Position numbers and translations under genes: made by a program. Positions 10,860 to 21,348 of a stretch of DNA of 64,000 nt are shown in pieces. Position 1 is the first letter of the stretch. Each line of letters starts with the position of its first letter. The DNA lies in the NCBI RefSeq assembly GCF_963678635.1, contig NC_087063.1:81081574-81145573 (forward strand), in the 5' to 3' direction. Source of the DNA: Symsagittifera roscoffensis (taxonomy: Eukaryota; Xenacoelomorpha; Acoela; Convolutidae). Below the pieces are notes generated by a model. The model was given only the letters and a program-made list of their open reading frames with translations. It searched no databases and had not been told where the DNA came from.

Positions 10860-11125
10860 ATAAGGATCATTAAGTATAAAAATTATACATTGGGATCCTT
10901 AGGGATCAATAATTTTACATAGGGATCAATTGCTATAAAAATTATACATAGGGATCATTACGTATAAATGTTTTACATAGGGTTCATTAGGTATAAATAT
11001 TTTACATAGTGATCATTAGGTAAAAATATTTTTCATAGGGATCATTAGGTATAAATATTAACATAGGGATTATTAAGTATAATCTATACCCAATGATCCC
11101 TCATTATAATCTATACCCAATGTAT
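10860..11125. repeat. Minisatellite of about 30 bases, degenerate
   Basis: About eight imperfect copies of a unit close to TACATAGGGATCATTAGG followed by TATAAATATTT run from 10860 to about 11085. The end (11079-11122) has TATAATCTATACCCAATG twice, partly in the opposite sense (CCAATGATCCCT). Copies differ by substitutions and short indels, so the array is old. Confidence 0.75.
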
Positions 11126-11420
11126 GAAAAATATACAACGCTTCGGAGTCTAATTTTACTGCCACGTGATCAAACTTTTTTTTCAGAATTTTAGTTGAAA
11201 AGAGTCCAGATTTGCTCATTTTTACAGTCTGATGATTTTTATTTGGCTCTTTTTTTTAAATGTGCAAAACTGCAAAGATGCAAAATAAGAAATAAAAAAA
11301 AGATTACTCGAACATGTTTGGCTAAATTAAGCAAAAAAACAGTTAAAAGCTTCGCGTTTAGTTTTTCAAGCGTGTAGGATCGGCTTTCCTAACTGTGTTT
11401 TGACTGTATCTGTGACATTT
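11086..11420. other. No gene recognised
   Basis: AT-rich sequence with a 60-codon plus-strand frame (11195-11377) that looks like chance. Nothing else seen. Confidence 0.5.
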
Positions 11421-11422
11421 TT

Positions 11423-11971
11423 TTGTTCCGACTTTCGATACGAAAGTAACGGAATATTTGTGCTCGGGGTGGATTATTTTTTTTCAGACAAGTTTCGACT
11501 TTTTAACTAGCCATTTTTAACGGAATTTTTTATTATCATTCAAAAGGTTTTGTTCTCCTGAGCTTAAATTTGAAAAGATACTTTGCCTATGATCATTTTT
11601 CGTAAAAGTATTAGAGTTTAACAGTTGCCATTTTGGACATTTTGACCAATTTGGGACAATTAACGCGCGTTATAATTCGCGCTATTAACGCGTAAGCGGA
11701 GATTTAGTCCGTCTTAGAAATTGTTCCAAATTGGTTGAACAAAGCTTATTTGCAATAATTGATTTGTTACAAGGAACGAAATCTATCTTTTTTGTTTTTT
11801 ATATGGCGTGGGGGGGGATGATTTTCCTAAAAAAATTCAAATTTTTTAGAATTTTTTTTTTTCATTTCATTTTTTTACCTGTATTTTTTTGATTTTTTTA
11901 CTGCTCCTTAAAACCTCAAAAGCAGTCGGAACATTCAGTGCTTCGCCCTGATACGAGCAGTCTTGTTATAT
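11423..11971 (+). mobile_element. Hairpin-ended non-autonomous element, copy A
   Basis: First of at least seven copies of a family about 400-550 bases long. The 5' end is TTGTTCCGACTTTCG followed by a perfect hairpin CTTTCG-ATA-CGAAAG and a conserved GTGCTCGGGGTGG. The middle has a GC-rich conserved core around GGACAATTAACGCGCG and GCGCTATTAACGCGTAAG. The 3' end has AGTCGGAACA (inverted repeat of TGTTCCGACT), then a second hairpin and GATACGAGCAGTCTTGTT. In this copy the 3' hairpin reads CAGTGCTTCGCCCTG, with one mismatch. There is no coding capacity. The structure resembles non-autonomous rolling-circle or fold-back elements, but Helitron-type ends (5' TC, 3' CTRR) are not evident, so the class is left open. 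Confidence 0.65.
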
Positions 11972-12236
11972 TTTGCCACTGTTTCCCAATCAAACTAATT
12001 CAATCACTATTTGACTGTTTTTCTGTTCCCCAAGCTTATAAAAACCCGCCCGAAGTCAACCCGAGTTTCTTTTTGGTCAAGTATGCATATACCAAACTTC
12101 TGTCCCCGCCGTCTGTAAAATACCAAGTTATGGTACCCTCAATTGGATTGAAAGTCTACGTTACTGATCAGAGTTTGTTTTCTGAAATCCAGAAAGAAAC
12201 AAGCAATGTTCGAAAAGCGAAATCTCTGGTGACTTG
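11972..12236 (+). other. Coding-like spacer, first copy
   Basis: About 265 bases between hairpin elements A and B. One plus frame is open throughout and looks like real protein: FSVPQAYKNPPEVNPSFF, KLLSPPSVKYQVMVPSIG, LKVYVTDQSLFSEIQKETSN. It is preceded by a T/C-rich stretch ending CCCCAAG that could be a splice acceptor, and followed by GTGACT. A captured exon of a host gene is plausible. The protein is not recognised. An identical copy lies at 12778-13042. Confidence 0.35.
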
Positions 12237-12777
12237 TTGTTCCGACTTTCGATACGAAAGTAACGGAATATTTGTGCTCGGGGTGGGTTTTTTTTCTTCG
12301 TACAAACTTCGACTTTTTACCTAGCCTTTTTTGACGGCATTTTTAAATATCATTCAAAAGATATTGTTGCCCTGAGCTCAAATTTGAAAAAAAAATTCAC
12401 CTGTGATCATTTTTCGTAAGGTTATGGGGGTTTAAAGATTGCCATTTTGACCAATTTGGGACAATTAACGCGCGTTATAATTCGCGCTATTAACGCGTAA
12501 GCGGAGAATTAGTCCGTCTTAGAAATTGTTCCAAATTGGTTGAACAAAGCTTATTTGCAATAATTGATTTGTTACAAGGAACGAAATCTATCTTTTTTGT
12601 TTTTTATATGGCGTGGGGGGGGGATGATTTTCCTAAAAAAATTCAAATTTTTTAGAATTTTTTTTTTTCATTTCATTTTTTTACCTGTATTTTTTTGATT
12701 TTTTTACTGCTCCATAAAACCTCAAAAGCAGTCGGAACATTCAGTGCTTCGCCCTGATACGAGCAGTCTTGTTATAT
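12237..12777 (+). mobile_element. Hairpin-ended non-autonomous element, copy B
   Basis: Same organisation as copy A: TTGTTCCGACTTTCG at the left, CTTTCG/CGAAAG hairpin, the conserved ATTAACGCGCG core at about 12462-12500, and GCTTCGCCCTGATACGAGCAG near the right end. Its right half is part of the 806-bp tandem duplication. Confidence 0.65.
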
Positions 12778-13042
12778 TTTGCCACTGTTTCCCAATCAAA
12801 CTAATTCAATCACTATTTGACTGTTTTTCTGTTCCCCAAGCTTATAAAAACCCGCCCGAAGTCAACCCGAGTTTCTTTTTGGTCAAGTATGCATATACCA
12901 AACTTCTGTCCCCGCCGTCTGTAAAATACCAAGTTATGGTACCCTCAATTGGATTGAAAGTCTACGTTACTGATCAGAGTTTGTTTTCTGAAATCCAGAA
13001 AGAAACAAGCAATGTTCGAAAAGCGAAATCTCTGGTGACTTG
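12778..13042 (+). other. Coding-like spacer, second copy
   Basis: Identical at the protein level (128 codons, 12744-13130) to the spacer at 11972-12236. It adds no independent evidence for coding because it is a tandem duplicate. Confidence 0.35.
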
Positions 13043-13594
13043 TTGTTCCGACTTTCGATACGAAAGTAACGGAATATTTGTGCTCGGGGTGGGTTTTTTT
13101 TCTTCGTACAAACTTCGACTTTTTACCTAGCCTTTTTTGACGGCATTTTTTAATATCATTCAAAAGATATTGTTGCCCTGAGCTCAAATTTGAAAAAAAA
13201 TTTCACCTGTGATCATTTTTCGTAAGGTTATGAGGGGTTTTTCGGGGTTTAAAGATTGCCATTTTGGCCAAGTTGGGACAATTAACGCGCGATATATTTC
13301 GCGCTATTAACGCGTAAGCGGAGATATAATCCGTCTTAAAATCGTTCCAAATTGGTTGAAAGAAGCTTATTTGCCATAATTGATTTGTTACAAGGAGCGA
13401 AATCTATCTTTTTCTATTTTATATTGCGTGTGGGGGGGGGGGATGATTTTCATTAAAAAAATTTCAAATTTTAGAAAAAAAATGTTTTCAATTTAATTTT
13501 ATTACATTTAATTTTTAATGTTATTACTGCTTCATAAGACCTTAAAAGGCAGTCTGAACCTTCAGGGCTTCGCCCTGATACGAGCAGTCTTGTT
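13043..13594 (+). mobile_element. Hairpin-ended non-autonomous element, copy C
   Basis: A complete-looking copy with both hairpins: CTTTCG-ATA-CGAAAG at the left and a perfect CAGGGC-TTC-GCCCTG at 13563-13577. The core reads GGACAATTAACGCGCGATATATTTCGCGC, diverged from A and B, so it is an older independent copy. A G11 run lies at about 13432-13442. Confidence 0.65.
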
Positions 13595-13677
13595 AGTCAT
13601 TTAGCATCAATAAAATTAAAAATGACATCATTTTCGATCATTGTTGAAAAGTTAAATACTCAAAATCATAGTCGCAG

Positions 13678-14037
13678 AGTATTGGGGGTTTAAAGATTGC
13701 CATTTTAGCCAATTTGTCACAATTAACGCGCGATATATTTCGCGCTCTTAACGCGTAAGCGGAGATATAATCCGTCTTAAAATCGTTCCAAATTGGTTGA
13801 AAGAAGCTCTTTCGCCATAATTGATTTGTTACAAGGAGCAAAATTTTTTTCTTTAATAGATTCTATGGCGTGTGGGGGGATGATTTTCGCAGAAAAATTT
13901 CAAATTTTAGAAAAATAAAATTCGCTTTTTTTAATTACATTTAATTTGTTAATGATATTTATGTTATTACTGCTCCATAAACCTTAAAAGGTAGTCGGAA
14001 CATTCAGGGCTTCTCCCTGATACGAGCAGTCTTGTTT
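13678..14037 (+). mobile_element. Hairpin-ended non-autonomous element, copy D (5' truncated)
   Basis: Begins in the conserved GGGGGTTTAAAGATTGCCATTTT region, lacks the 5' hairpin, and keeps the ATTAACGCGCG core (about 13723) and the 3' end (AGTCGGAACATTCAGG...GATACGAGCAGTCTTGTT). The 3' hairpin has one change (CAGGGCTTCTCCCTG). Confidence 0.6.
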
Positions 14038-14435
14038 TATTTGTAGCTTCTAATAAAATAATTTTGAACTTCAAAACCGCTACTAAACTTTTGAAACGTC
14101 TCTGCAAATCAGTACTGTTTTACTAAAGTTTCAATTTTGTTTACAGACAAAAACAAACGAAAAACTCTTTTAGTCTAATTTTATTGTTTGATTCATTGCC
14201 GTAAGATTTTTCTGTTCATAGAAAAACTTTTGAAATTACAGAGGCGGCTTAAAATTACAAAATGAAAAAACCTAGACCCTGCTCGGATTCAAACCCTTTA
14301 CTTCTTAATTCGCAGCTGTAAAATATCTAACCTTGGAAATTTACATTTTTTGCCTTGAATATATTTTAGCAATCTTAAGAAGCGTAATAGTTTACCTCAG
14401 GGTCAGGATATAAATGCAAATGGATATAAATATAG

Positions 14436-14943
14436 ACAAAACTGCTCGTATCAGGGCGACGCCCGGAACGTTCCGACTGCCTTTTAGGGTTTATGGAGCA
14501 GTAATTTCAGAAAAAAAATGTAATGTAATATGGAAATTTTTTTTTACTGGAATTTGAAATTTTTTTTTTGAATATCATCCCCCCTTACGCCATATAAAGT
14601 ACAAAAAGATAAATTTCGCTCCTTGTAACAAATCAATTCTGACAAATCAGTTTATGGCAAATCAGCAAATCAGCAACCTATTGTAACGATTTCTAAGACG
14701 GGTTAGATCTCCGCTTACGCATTAACAGCTCGAATCGGCAATCTTTAAACCCCCATAACTTTACGAATAATGATCATGATTGAAATATCTTTTCAAATTT
14801 AAGCTCAGGACAACAATACTTTTTGAATGATAAAAAAACCGTCCGTCAAAAATGGCTCGTTAAGAAGTCGAAATTTGTCTAAAGAAAAAACCCACCCCTA
14901 GCACAAATATACCGTTATTTTCGTATCGAAAGTCGGAACAAAA
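14436..14943 (-). mobile_element. Hairpin-ended non-autonomous element, copy E
   Basis: Same family in the opposite orientation: ACTGCTCGTATCAGGGCG at the left edge and CGAAAGTCGGAACAAAAA at the right edge. The core has lost part of the ATTAACGCG motif (about 14720-14735). Confidence 0.6.
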
Positions 14944-15996
14944 AATTCAAACTTTTCTAAACCTTACGCTGGAGCATTATAGAGAAGCTTTTTTCTAATC
15001 AATGAATTTTTACAGCAATCAAAATTTCGTTTGAATCTGTAAAAAGATAAGCACCAGAGTTCTCTATGTTACAGTTTTGCCTAACTCAGCATTGCCAATG
15101 AGCTCAATTTCTGTTGTTTGTGTTTACCTTATTTCTAATTTCACTGCGAGTTTTTTCAAGTTTAAAAATCAGTGAAAGGCATCGATTTTTATGCTCTAGT
15201 CCACAAGTTAACAGTTGTTGCTTAGATACTTTTTGCTTAAAAACTTTCATAGTGAAAGCTTTGCAATAAGTAAGTTTAACACTATTCATGTTACGGTTTT
15301 TCAGACTCTGAATGTGTCAACGATTCATAATGGAGGTGCTTTAATCACATGTTGAAAAATAAGGATATCAAAAAGTACAATCGAGTTATTGTGCCCCACT
15401 GTCATATCATTTGGGGTTTGAGCTTTGTGTATTTTGATAATTCCCTTTTATCGTAGAAAGTGAGTTAGGACCGATGTGGTTAACTCATAGAGTAATTTCG
15501 GATAGGGTACACCGTCTGCTCGTCACGCTATCTTATTTTCGGCCGGATAGATTCGTGCAACTTCTTAGTCGAATACCTATCCTAATCTTACTCTTATTTC
15601 TACTAGTCTCAGGGTGTTTAACTAGTCTCTGCTAGGCTCAATAGATCTAGAGTATACTGGCTTTTTGCGATTGCTAGAAAGTCTCCTGGAGAGGTAACTA
15701 ATTTCTAAGTTAAATTCAAATCTCTCTGGTGCTGAAATTACAAGTAATTTCAGCACTTACAAATAAGTGGGTTGTTAGTTAGATGGATCATGATTGGTTA
15801 ATATTGAATGTTTTATAGTGATAAAAAATCCAATTTATAACCTTTAATAAAAAATAATTAGATCTGGTTCCAAAAGCAATTCAAAACTAATTTAATTGCC
15901 ATTTGCACTGTGATGTGTATCAAAACTCTTTTATACGAAACAATTGGGTGTTTTCATAATTTAGGCTTTCATCTGTTTTCATTCAAAGAAATGCTT
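14944..15996. other. No gene recognised
   Basis: Non-coding. Includes a short stretch of more balanced composition at 15470-15720, but no frame or RNA structure I can name. Confidence 0.5.
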
Positions 15997-16407
15997 ATTG
16001 TTCCGACTTTCGATATTTGTGCTCGGGGTGGTTTTTTTTCTTCAGACAAATTTCGACCATTTAACTAGCCATTTTGACGGAATTTGTTTATATCATTCAA
16101 AAGGTATTGTAATCCTAAGCTTAATTTTGAAATCATATTTCACCTCTGATCATTTTCATAAAGTTATGTAGGTTTAAAGATGGCCATTTTGGCCAACTTG
16201 GGACAATCAATGAGCGATATATTTCGCGCTATTAACGCATAAGCGGAGATTGAATCCGTGTTAGAAATCGTTGCAAATTAACCTTAAATTTAAAAAAAAA
16301 TATCAATTTATTTTATTTCTTTTAAACTTTCCATCTTATTACTGCTACAGAGATCTTAAAAGTCGATCCAAACATTCAGGGCTTTGCCCTGATACGAGCA
16401 GTCTTAT
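15997..16407 (+). mobile_element. Hairpin-ended non-autonomous element, copy F
   Basis: Begins TTGTTCCGACTTTCGATATTTG (the right arm of the 5' hairpin is deleted), keeps GTGCTCGGGGTGG and a GGACAATCAATGAGCG core, and ends CAGGGCTTTGCCCTGATACG, with one base different in the hairpin loop. Confidence 0.6.
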
Positions 16408-16641
16408 TATGATTTTTGAATTGCCAAACCCAAACATCCAAGGGCCGTCTTTCGCCTATGCTGAAAAAAAAACAGCATGAATGATCTATACTCAACAAAC
16501 CGGTGCTCATACTCGCGGAACTGTCTTGTTGGAAAAAGACATGAAAATTCAATTAATACCGTTTCATTCAACATAAAGTTTGAGAGGATATTACATTATA
16601 CTTTCAAGTGATAATTGACTAACTTGATTTCCTTTTTCTGA

Positions 16642-16965
16642 TTAAATTACTCTGACCAGAAATAAGACACCAATGACGGTAAATTGACAGCTTTTTTTGA
16701 AAAGGTTTTTTGAAAAGCTATTTTTGAGTTCGACGAAGGATGAGTTCGTGGATGTTGTCATGGATGTTTTTGCTGCGGCTGTACACATGTACTTATTGGC
16801 TCCATGCGGTGCAGTGGTATTTTCATAGCAGTTATTCAAATGAATTCGACCGCAAAATTGAGACATGAATCGAAGGCCCTCTGACAATTTGGGTCTTTCT
16901 ACTTCTTTCTTTCTGAAAATGCAAACTGGAAAACAAAAAAACGACCAAAACAAGACAACAGGCAC
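16642..16965 (-). CDS. Hypothetical 107-codon frame with a possible signal peptide
   Basis: The minus-strand frame starts MPVVLFWSFFCFPVCIF, hydrophobic like a secretion signal, followed by charged residues and a segment with four cysteines (FCGRIHLNNCYENTT... and YMCTAAAK). The second half ends hydrophobic (TVIGVLFLV). I do not recognise it. It could be chance in AT-rich DNA; no flanking exon was found. Confidence 0.2.
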   Translation of the reverse strand: MPVVLFWSFFCFPVCIFRKKEVERPKLSEGLRFMSQFCGRIHLNNCYENTTAPHGANKYMCTAAAKTSMTTSTNSSFVELKNSFSKNLFKKSCQFTVIGVLFLVRVI

Positions 16966-17734
16966 TGAATGTAAATAAAATTTCTACAAGACGAAAATTA
17001 TCTATAGCATATTTAAGAAAGTGTCTTAATCAGTGTATAATAAATACACCATGGTCATATAAAGATTCTGTTTCTATAAGCTTTCTTTTGAATTTAATGA
17101 GCTCATTTTCATTTAAACAGAAAATGAACACAGTTTTGAGCGCAAAAAAATTGTGGTGCATATAAAAAAAAAATTTCAGAACTTTCAAAATAATTTTTCT
17201 CGTGATTTGAATTACTGTAAAGCTCTCTGAATAATCCAAAATTATTGATTACCATAATCATACCAAAACAAATGTATGACATGCACTTTCCTAGGCAAAA
17301 TTTTTTCAGAAATTCTTTTAAAACGTTTTGTAGGTAATTTCAAGTATAAATTAGACATAGTTTTTGTTGATTGAGAGCTCTTTGCTTGACAAAGGTATAT
17401 TTAGTTTTCATCAAAAAGTATGTTATCATACAGTTTTCAAAACATTTTTGATAGACATTCATTCATGTGTATGTTGTAGTCCAGATATAAACTTTTCACA
17501 AGAAGTAAGCAAAAATCACAATAAAGTTTTTCTTGAAAACAAAATTAAATTTGTTTGCTTTCTATTGTAAAATAAGCTTGAAACTGTCAAGAAAACAGGC
17601 CAAGACTACCCAGGATTACAAAATTCAAAATAAAAACTTTGTAGTCATAGTTTAAAAGCTGCCTTTTTTGATGTTGTCAGAGCCATATTCTGAAAATTAT
17701 GCACTAGAATGCAGTACTTTGAAATTTTTCCGGA
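16966..17734. other. No gene recognised
   Basis: AT-rich, non-coding. Only short chance frames. Confidence 0.5.
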
Positions 17735-17882
17735 CACAATTTTCTGTCTATGGCTTTTGTTATTCAGATTTTGCATAAAGTTTTTTAAAGTAGCAAATTG
17801 TTTTTTGTTATTGACTTTTATGGTAGAGGAAACTGAAGAATTCAAAAATAGGCCATGCTTTTCCGCCATTGAATGTTTCATT

Positions 17883-18053
17883 TGTATGATATGAGTTATG
17901 TGATATATTGATCTTCAGAATGAACGTCATGTTGTTAAGACGTCTGTGACGTCACATAACTAATCTGAAATAGGACAAAAGAATGAGAGACTATTACAAA
18001 AATTAACCAATTCAGATCCATTTGTGTCTTACTCAAGAGAGAACACTTCAACA
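17883..18053 (+). repeat. 5' LTR of the copia element
   Basis: Starts TGTATGATATGAG and ends CACTTCAACA, i.e. TG...CA. It is about 80 percent or more similar to 29202-29370. It contains GACGTCTGTGACGTCACATAAC with the palindrome GTGACGTCAC at 17946-17955. Similarity among the 5' copies extends roughly 110-150 bases further left, so the true LTR start is uncertain. Confidence 0.65.
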
Positions 18054-18067
18054 TGATAGCAGGAGAG
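18054..18067 (+). other. Primer binding site of the copia element
   Basis: TGATAGCAGGAGAG immediately after the CA end of the LTR. It is close to TGGTAGCAGAGG, the complement of the 3' end of animal initiator tRNA-Met, the usual primer in many LTR elements. One mismatch and one shift remain. Confidence 0.5.
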
Positions 18068-18235
18068 TAATTTCGAAGAAAAAAAATGATTGAGAGAAGC
18101 GATTGACACGTAGAGGGTTGAGGCTTACAGGAGTGACAAAGACAATGAAAACGAGAAAATTAGATTAACGGAGAAAACGAATGAAAACCGACAGGGGACA
18201 CAACAACACATTTTAGATGGCTTCCACAGTGATAT

Positions 18236-18983
18236 GTGGGGAACATAGAAGTGGGAACAAGCAAGAGTAAGATGGAGGAGACCGGATTCGAACTGGAAAA
18301 GTTAAAACAGCGGCTCAAGGCATTCGAAGAGAGAAAAGACGGGATGAGAGAACAGTATACAAGAGACACGACAAGAGTCAGGATGAAAGATGCAAATGTA
18401 CCGATTTTGAAGTCAACAGATTTGAAAGAATATCGGAGGTGGAAGAAAAGTTTGTTTTGGTGGAGTGAATGTACGCAAATTAAACTAAAAATGCGGGTGA
18501 CGCATATCATTATGAATGGCATAACAATTGCTGAACTAAAGAAAGTCGTGATTACAATGGAGCGAGATGAGGCACAGACCAAATTTGGAATAACGGAAAC
18601 ATTTGACATGCTGGCTAAGTACTTGAACCCACATCCTTTCCTAAAGTGAGCGCAAACTTAGAAAAAAGTGGAAAAGACGTTAAAAAAATCCAAAGGCAAA
18701 CTTGGATGAGTAGATAAAGAAAGGGAAAGTGCGATAAAGAAGGGAAAAGAATGAAACTGAAATGACGATCAATAACAGAGTCTTTTGTCTAGCACTCCTA
18801 GAAAGTTCCAGCCTAGACGAAGCGACCAAAACTACTATCGTGAGTATAGCACAAAACAAAGGATCAGATGGAAAGGAAACGAGAATGATCCAGCTATTTC
18901 AGAACAGAAAATGCGGAAATTCACGACAAATGAGAACCAAACCACAAACATTCGGTTCGATCAGAATCACAATAGAGTATTAA
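18236..18983 (+). pseudogene. Copia gag, copy 1
   Basis: Coat protein part of the element. The first frame (18236-18649) has a charged helical start (LEKLKQRLKAFEERKDGMRE) and the gag core with LKEYRRWKKSLFWWS and KMRVTHIIMNGIT, then MERDEAQTKFGI and YLNPHPFLK before a stop. The second frame (18762-18983) continues with NRVFCLALLESSSLDEATK. A stop and a shift separate the parts. The call rests on position between LTR and protease and on resemblance to copia-type gag (UBN2-like region). Confidence 0.65.
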
Positions 18984-19239
18984 TGTGGGAACTAGAGGCC
19001 AAAGTCAAGGAGTAAGAGGAGGCTACAGATCTGCTAAAGGATGAACTAGTCAGCGAGGAGGATATTTTAGATATGGGTCATTGGCTCATTGGTTGAGAGA
19101 ATGTAAAACAAATTATGAGAGGAAGTTGAAAATGGGAGAAGAGGAGAGCAGACATACCAAGGAAACTTCGGGTATGGTATGAGATTTCCTCAGAATTTTC
19201 AAACGACTTCGAAAAGTACGGACACTAGGAAGAAATTTA

Positions 19240-19273
19240 AGGAGGAGGAGGAGGAGGAGGAGGAGGAGGAGGA
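19240..19273. repeat. GGA trinucleotide microsatellite
   Basis: Uninterrupted run of GGA/GAG triplets (about eleven units) followed by GGATGAGGA, inside the acidic Glu-rich stretch that precedes the protease in gag. Confidence 0.9.
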
Positions 19274-19433
19274 TGAGGACCGGGCACAATTTTTTGTCAA
19301 TGACTTTTATGATTCAGAGTAAGTTTAAAGTTTTTTAAAGTAGCAAATTGTTTTTTGTTAATGACCTTTATGGTAGAAGGAACTGAAGAATTCAAAAAAT
19401 AGGCCATGCTTCTCCGCCATTGAATATTTTATT

Positions 19434-19578
19434 TGTATGATATGAGTTATGTGATATAAAGATCTTCAGTATGAACGTAAAGAACTAATCTAAAATGGGA
19501 CAAAAGAATGAGAAACCATTACAAAAACTAACCAACTCAGAACCATTTGTGTCTTACTCAAGAGAGAACACTTCAACA
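19434..19578 (+). repeat. LTR-like copy 2, shortened
   Basis: TGTATGATATGAG...CACTTCAACA as in the 5' LTR but with an internal deletion that removes the TGACGTCA region (AACGTAAAGAACTAATC). It is followed by TGATAGCAGGAG, like the 5' LTR. Confidence 0.65.
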
Positions 19579-19739
19579 TGATAGCAGGAGAGTAAATTCG
19601 AAAAAAAAATTAGTAATTGAGAAAAGCGATTGACAAGTAGAGGGTTGAGGATTAGAGGAGTGACAAAGACAATGAAAACAAGAAAAACAGATTAACGATG
19701 AAAACGAATGAACACTGACAGGGGACAAACAATACAGTT

Positions 19740-20480
19740 TAGATGGCTTCGACAGTGATCTGTGGGGAACCTAGAAGTGGAAACAAGCAACCGTAAGATG
19801 GAGGAGACCGGAAAATAATTGGAAAAGTTAAAACAGCTGCTCAAGGCATTGGAAGAGAGAACAGACGGGATGAGAGAACAGAATACAAGAGACACGACAA
19901 GAGTGAGGATGAAAGATGTAAATGTACCGATTTTGAAGTCAACAGATTTGAAAGAATATCGGAGATGGAAGAAAAATTTGATTTGATGGAGTGATGGTAC
20001 GCAAATTACACCAGAAATGCGGGTGCCGCATATCATTATGAATGGCATAACAAATGCTGAACTAAACAAAGTCGTGATTACAATGGTTCGAGACGAGGCA
20101 CAGACCAAATTTGGAATAAGGAAAGTAATTGACATGCTAGATAAGTACCTGAAGCCACATCCATTCCTAAAATTGGCGCAAAATTAGAGAAAATGGAAAA
20201 GATGTAAAAAATTTCAAAGGTAAGTTAGGATGAGTACCTAAAGGGAAAGAAGCAATATAGGAGGAAAAATAATGAAGCTGAAATGACGATCAATGACAGA
20301 GTATTTTGTATAGCACTCCTAGAGGGTTCCAGCCTAGACGAAGTGACCAAAACTACAATCGCAAACATAGCACGAAACAAAGGATCAGGGAGAACGGAAA
20401 CGAGAATGAATCCAGCTATTTTAGAACAGAAATTGCCGAAAATCACGGTAAATGAGAAGCAAACCACAAATAATGAGTAG
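19740..20480 (+). pseudogene. Copia gag, copy 2
   Basis: Repeats the gag of 18.2-19.0 kb with several stops (for example in GGAAAATAATTGG near 19811 and in TTTGATTTGATGG near 19980). A readable part at 20283-20480 has VFCIALLEGSSLDEVTK. It is more decayed than copy 1. Confidence 0.6.
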
Positions 20481-20672
20481 AGTAATACCAGGGGAACATT
20501 AAAGAGGAAGAATAGGCTACAGATTTGCTAAAGGATGAACAAGTCAGCAAGGACGATATTTTAGATATGGGTCATTGGCTCATTGGTTGAGAGAATGTAA
20601 AACAAATGATGAGAGGAAGTTTTAAATGGGAGAATAGGAGAGCAGACAAACCAAGGAAACTCAGGGTATGGT

Positions 20673-20900
20673 ATGAGACTTTCTCAGAACTTTCAAACGA
20701 CTTCGAGAACTACGGACACTAGGAAGAAATTTGAGGATGAGGAGGTTGAGGACCGGGCGCATCACTCGAATTTCACCCAGACTGATGAGACGTCACCATG
20801 CTTTTTCGCAGAAGAAGGGTTGGAGATAGCAGAGAGCAGAGAACTCGATTTAATTGTATATTCAGGGGCAGTAAAGTCAACGATGTCACTGAGACAATAG
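20673..20900 (+). pseudogene. Copia gag tail and aspartic protease start, catalytic Asp lost
   Basis: Frame of 75 codons. It ends gag with an acidic stretch and then gives LDLIVYSGAVKSTMS, the flap-side start of a retroviral-type protease. The DSG triad reads YSG (TAT at 20859-20861), so the catalytic aspartate is missing. The same short block recurs at about 20980-21030 and 22085-22140, also with Tyr. A stop follows LRQ in each copy. Confidence 0.65.
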
Positions 20901-21177
20901 ATGAAGAATGAAAAAAGAGTATCAGGAGAAGAATGATTTTTGGAGATAGCAGAGAGCAGAGAAGTAGAAAATAAAAGCAAAATTGAACTCGATTTAATTG
21001 TATATTCAGGGGCAGCAAAGTCAACGATGTCACTGAGACAATAGATGAAGAATGAAAAAAGAGTATCAGGAGATAAATGTTTTTTTGCAAATTGTTTTTT
21101 GTTAATGACCTTTATGGTAGAAGGAACTGAAGACTTCAAAAAATTGGCCATGCTTCTCCGCCATTGAATATTTTATT

Positions 21178-21348
21178 TGTATGATATGAGTTATGTGATA
21201 TAAAGATCTTCAGTATGAACGTCATGTTGTTAAGACGTCTGTGACGTCACATAACTAATCTAAAATAGGACAAAAGAATGAGAAACCACTACAAAAACTA
21301 ACCAACTCAGAACCATTTATGTCTTACTCAAGAGAGAACACTTCAACA
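21178..21348 (+). repeat. LTR-like copy 3
   Basis: Nearly full-length LTR copy, TGTATG...TTCAACA, again followed by TGATAGCAGG. It keeps GTGACGTCAC at 21241-21250. Confidence 0.65.

Larger units (their letters stand above)
11644..13255. repeat. Tandem duplication, period 806
   Basis: The segment 11644-12449 recurs at 12450-13255 with very few differences. Each unit contains the 3' half of one hairpin element, the coding-like spacer and the 5' half of the next element. Unequal exchange between two hairpin elements flanking the spacer would produce exactly this pattern. Confidence 0.85.

Noticed and set aside
10860-11125. CRISPR-like array
   Set aside because: Units are contiguous and degenerate, without unique spacers, in a eukaryotic setting.
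11423-16407. Direct assignment of the hairpin-ended family to Helitrons
   Set aside because: A 3' hairpin is present, but the 5' TC and 3' CTRR termini and insertion between A and T could not be seen; left unclassified.
19240-19273. GGA repeat as a functional polypurine tract
   Set aside because: It lies inside the acidic gag segment rather than before a 3' LTR. The better polypurine candidate is ACCGGGGAA at 29192-29201.
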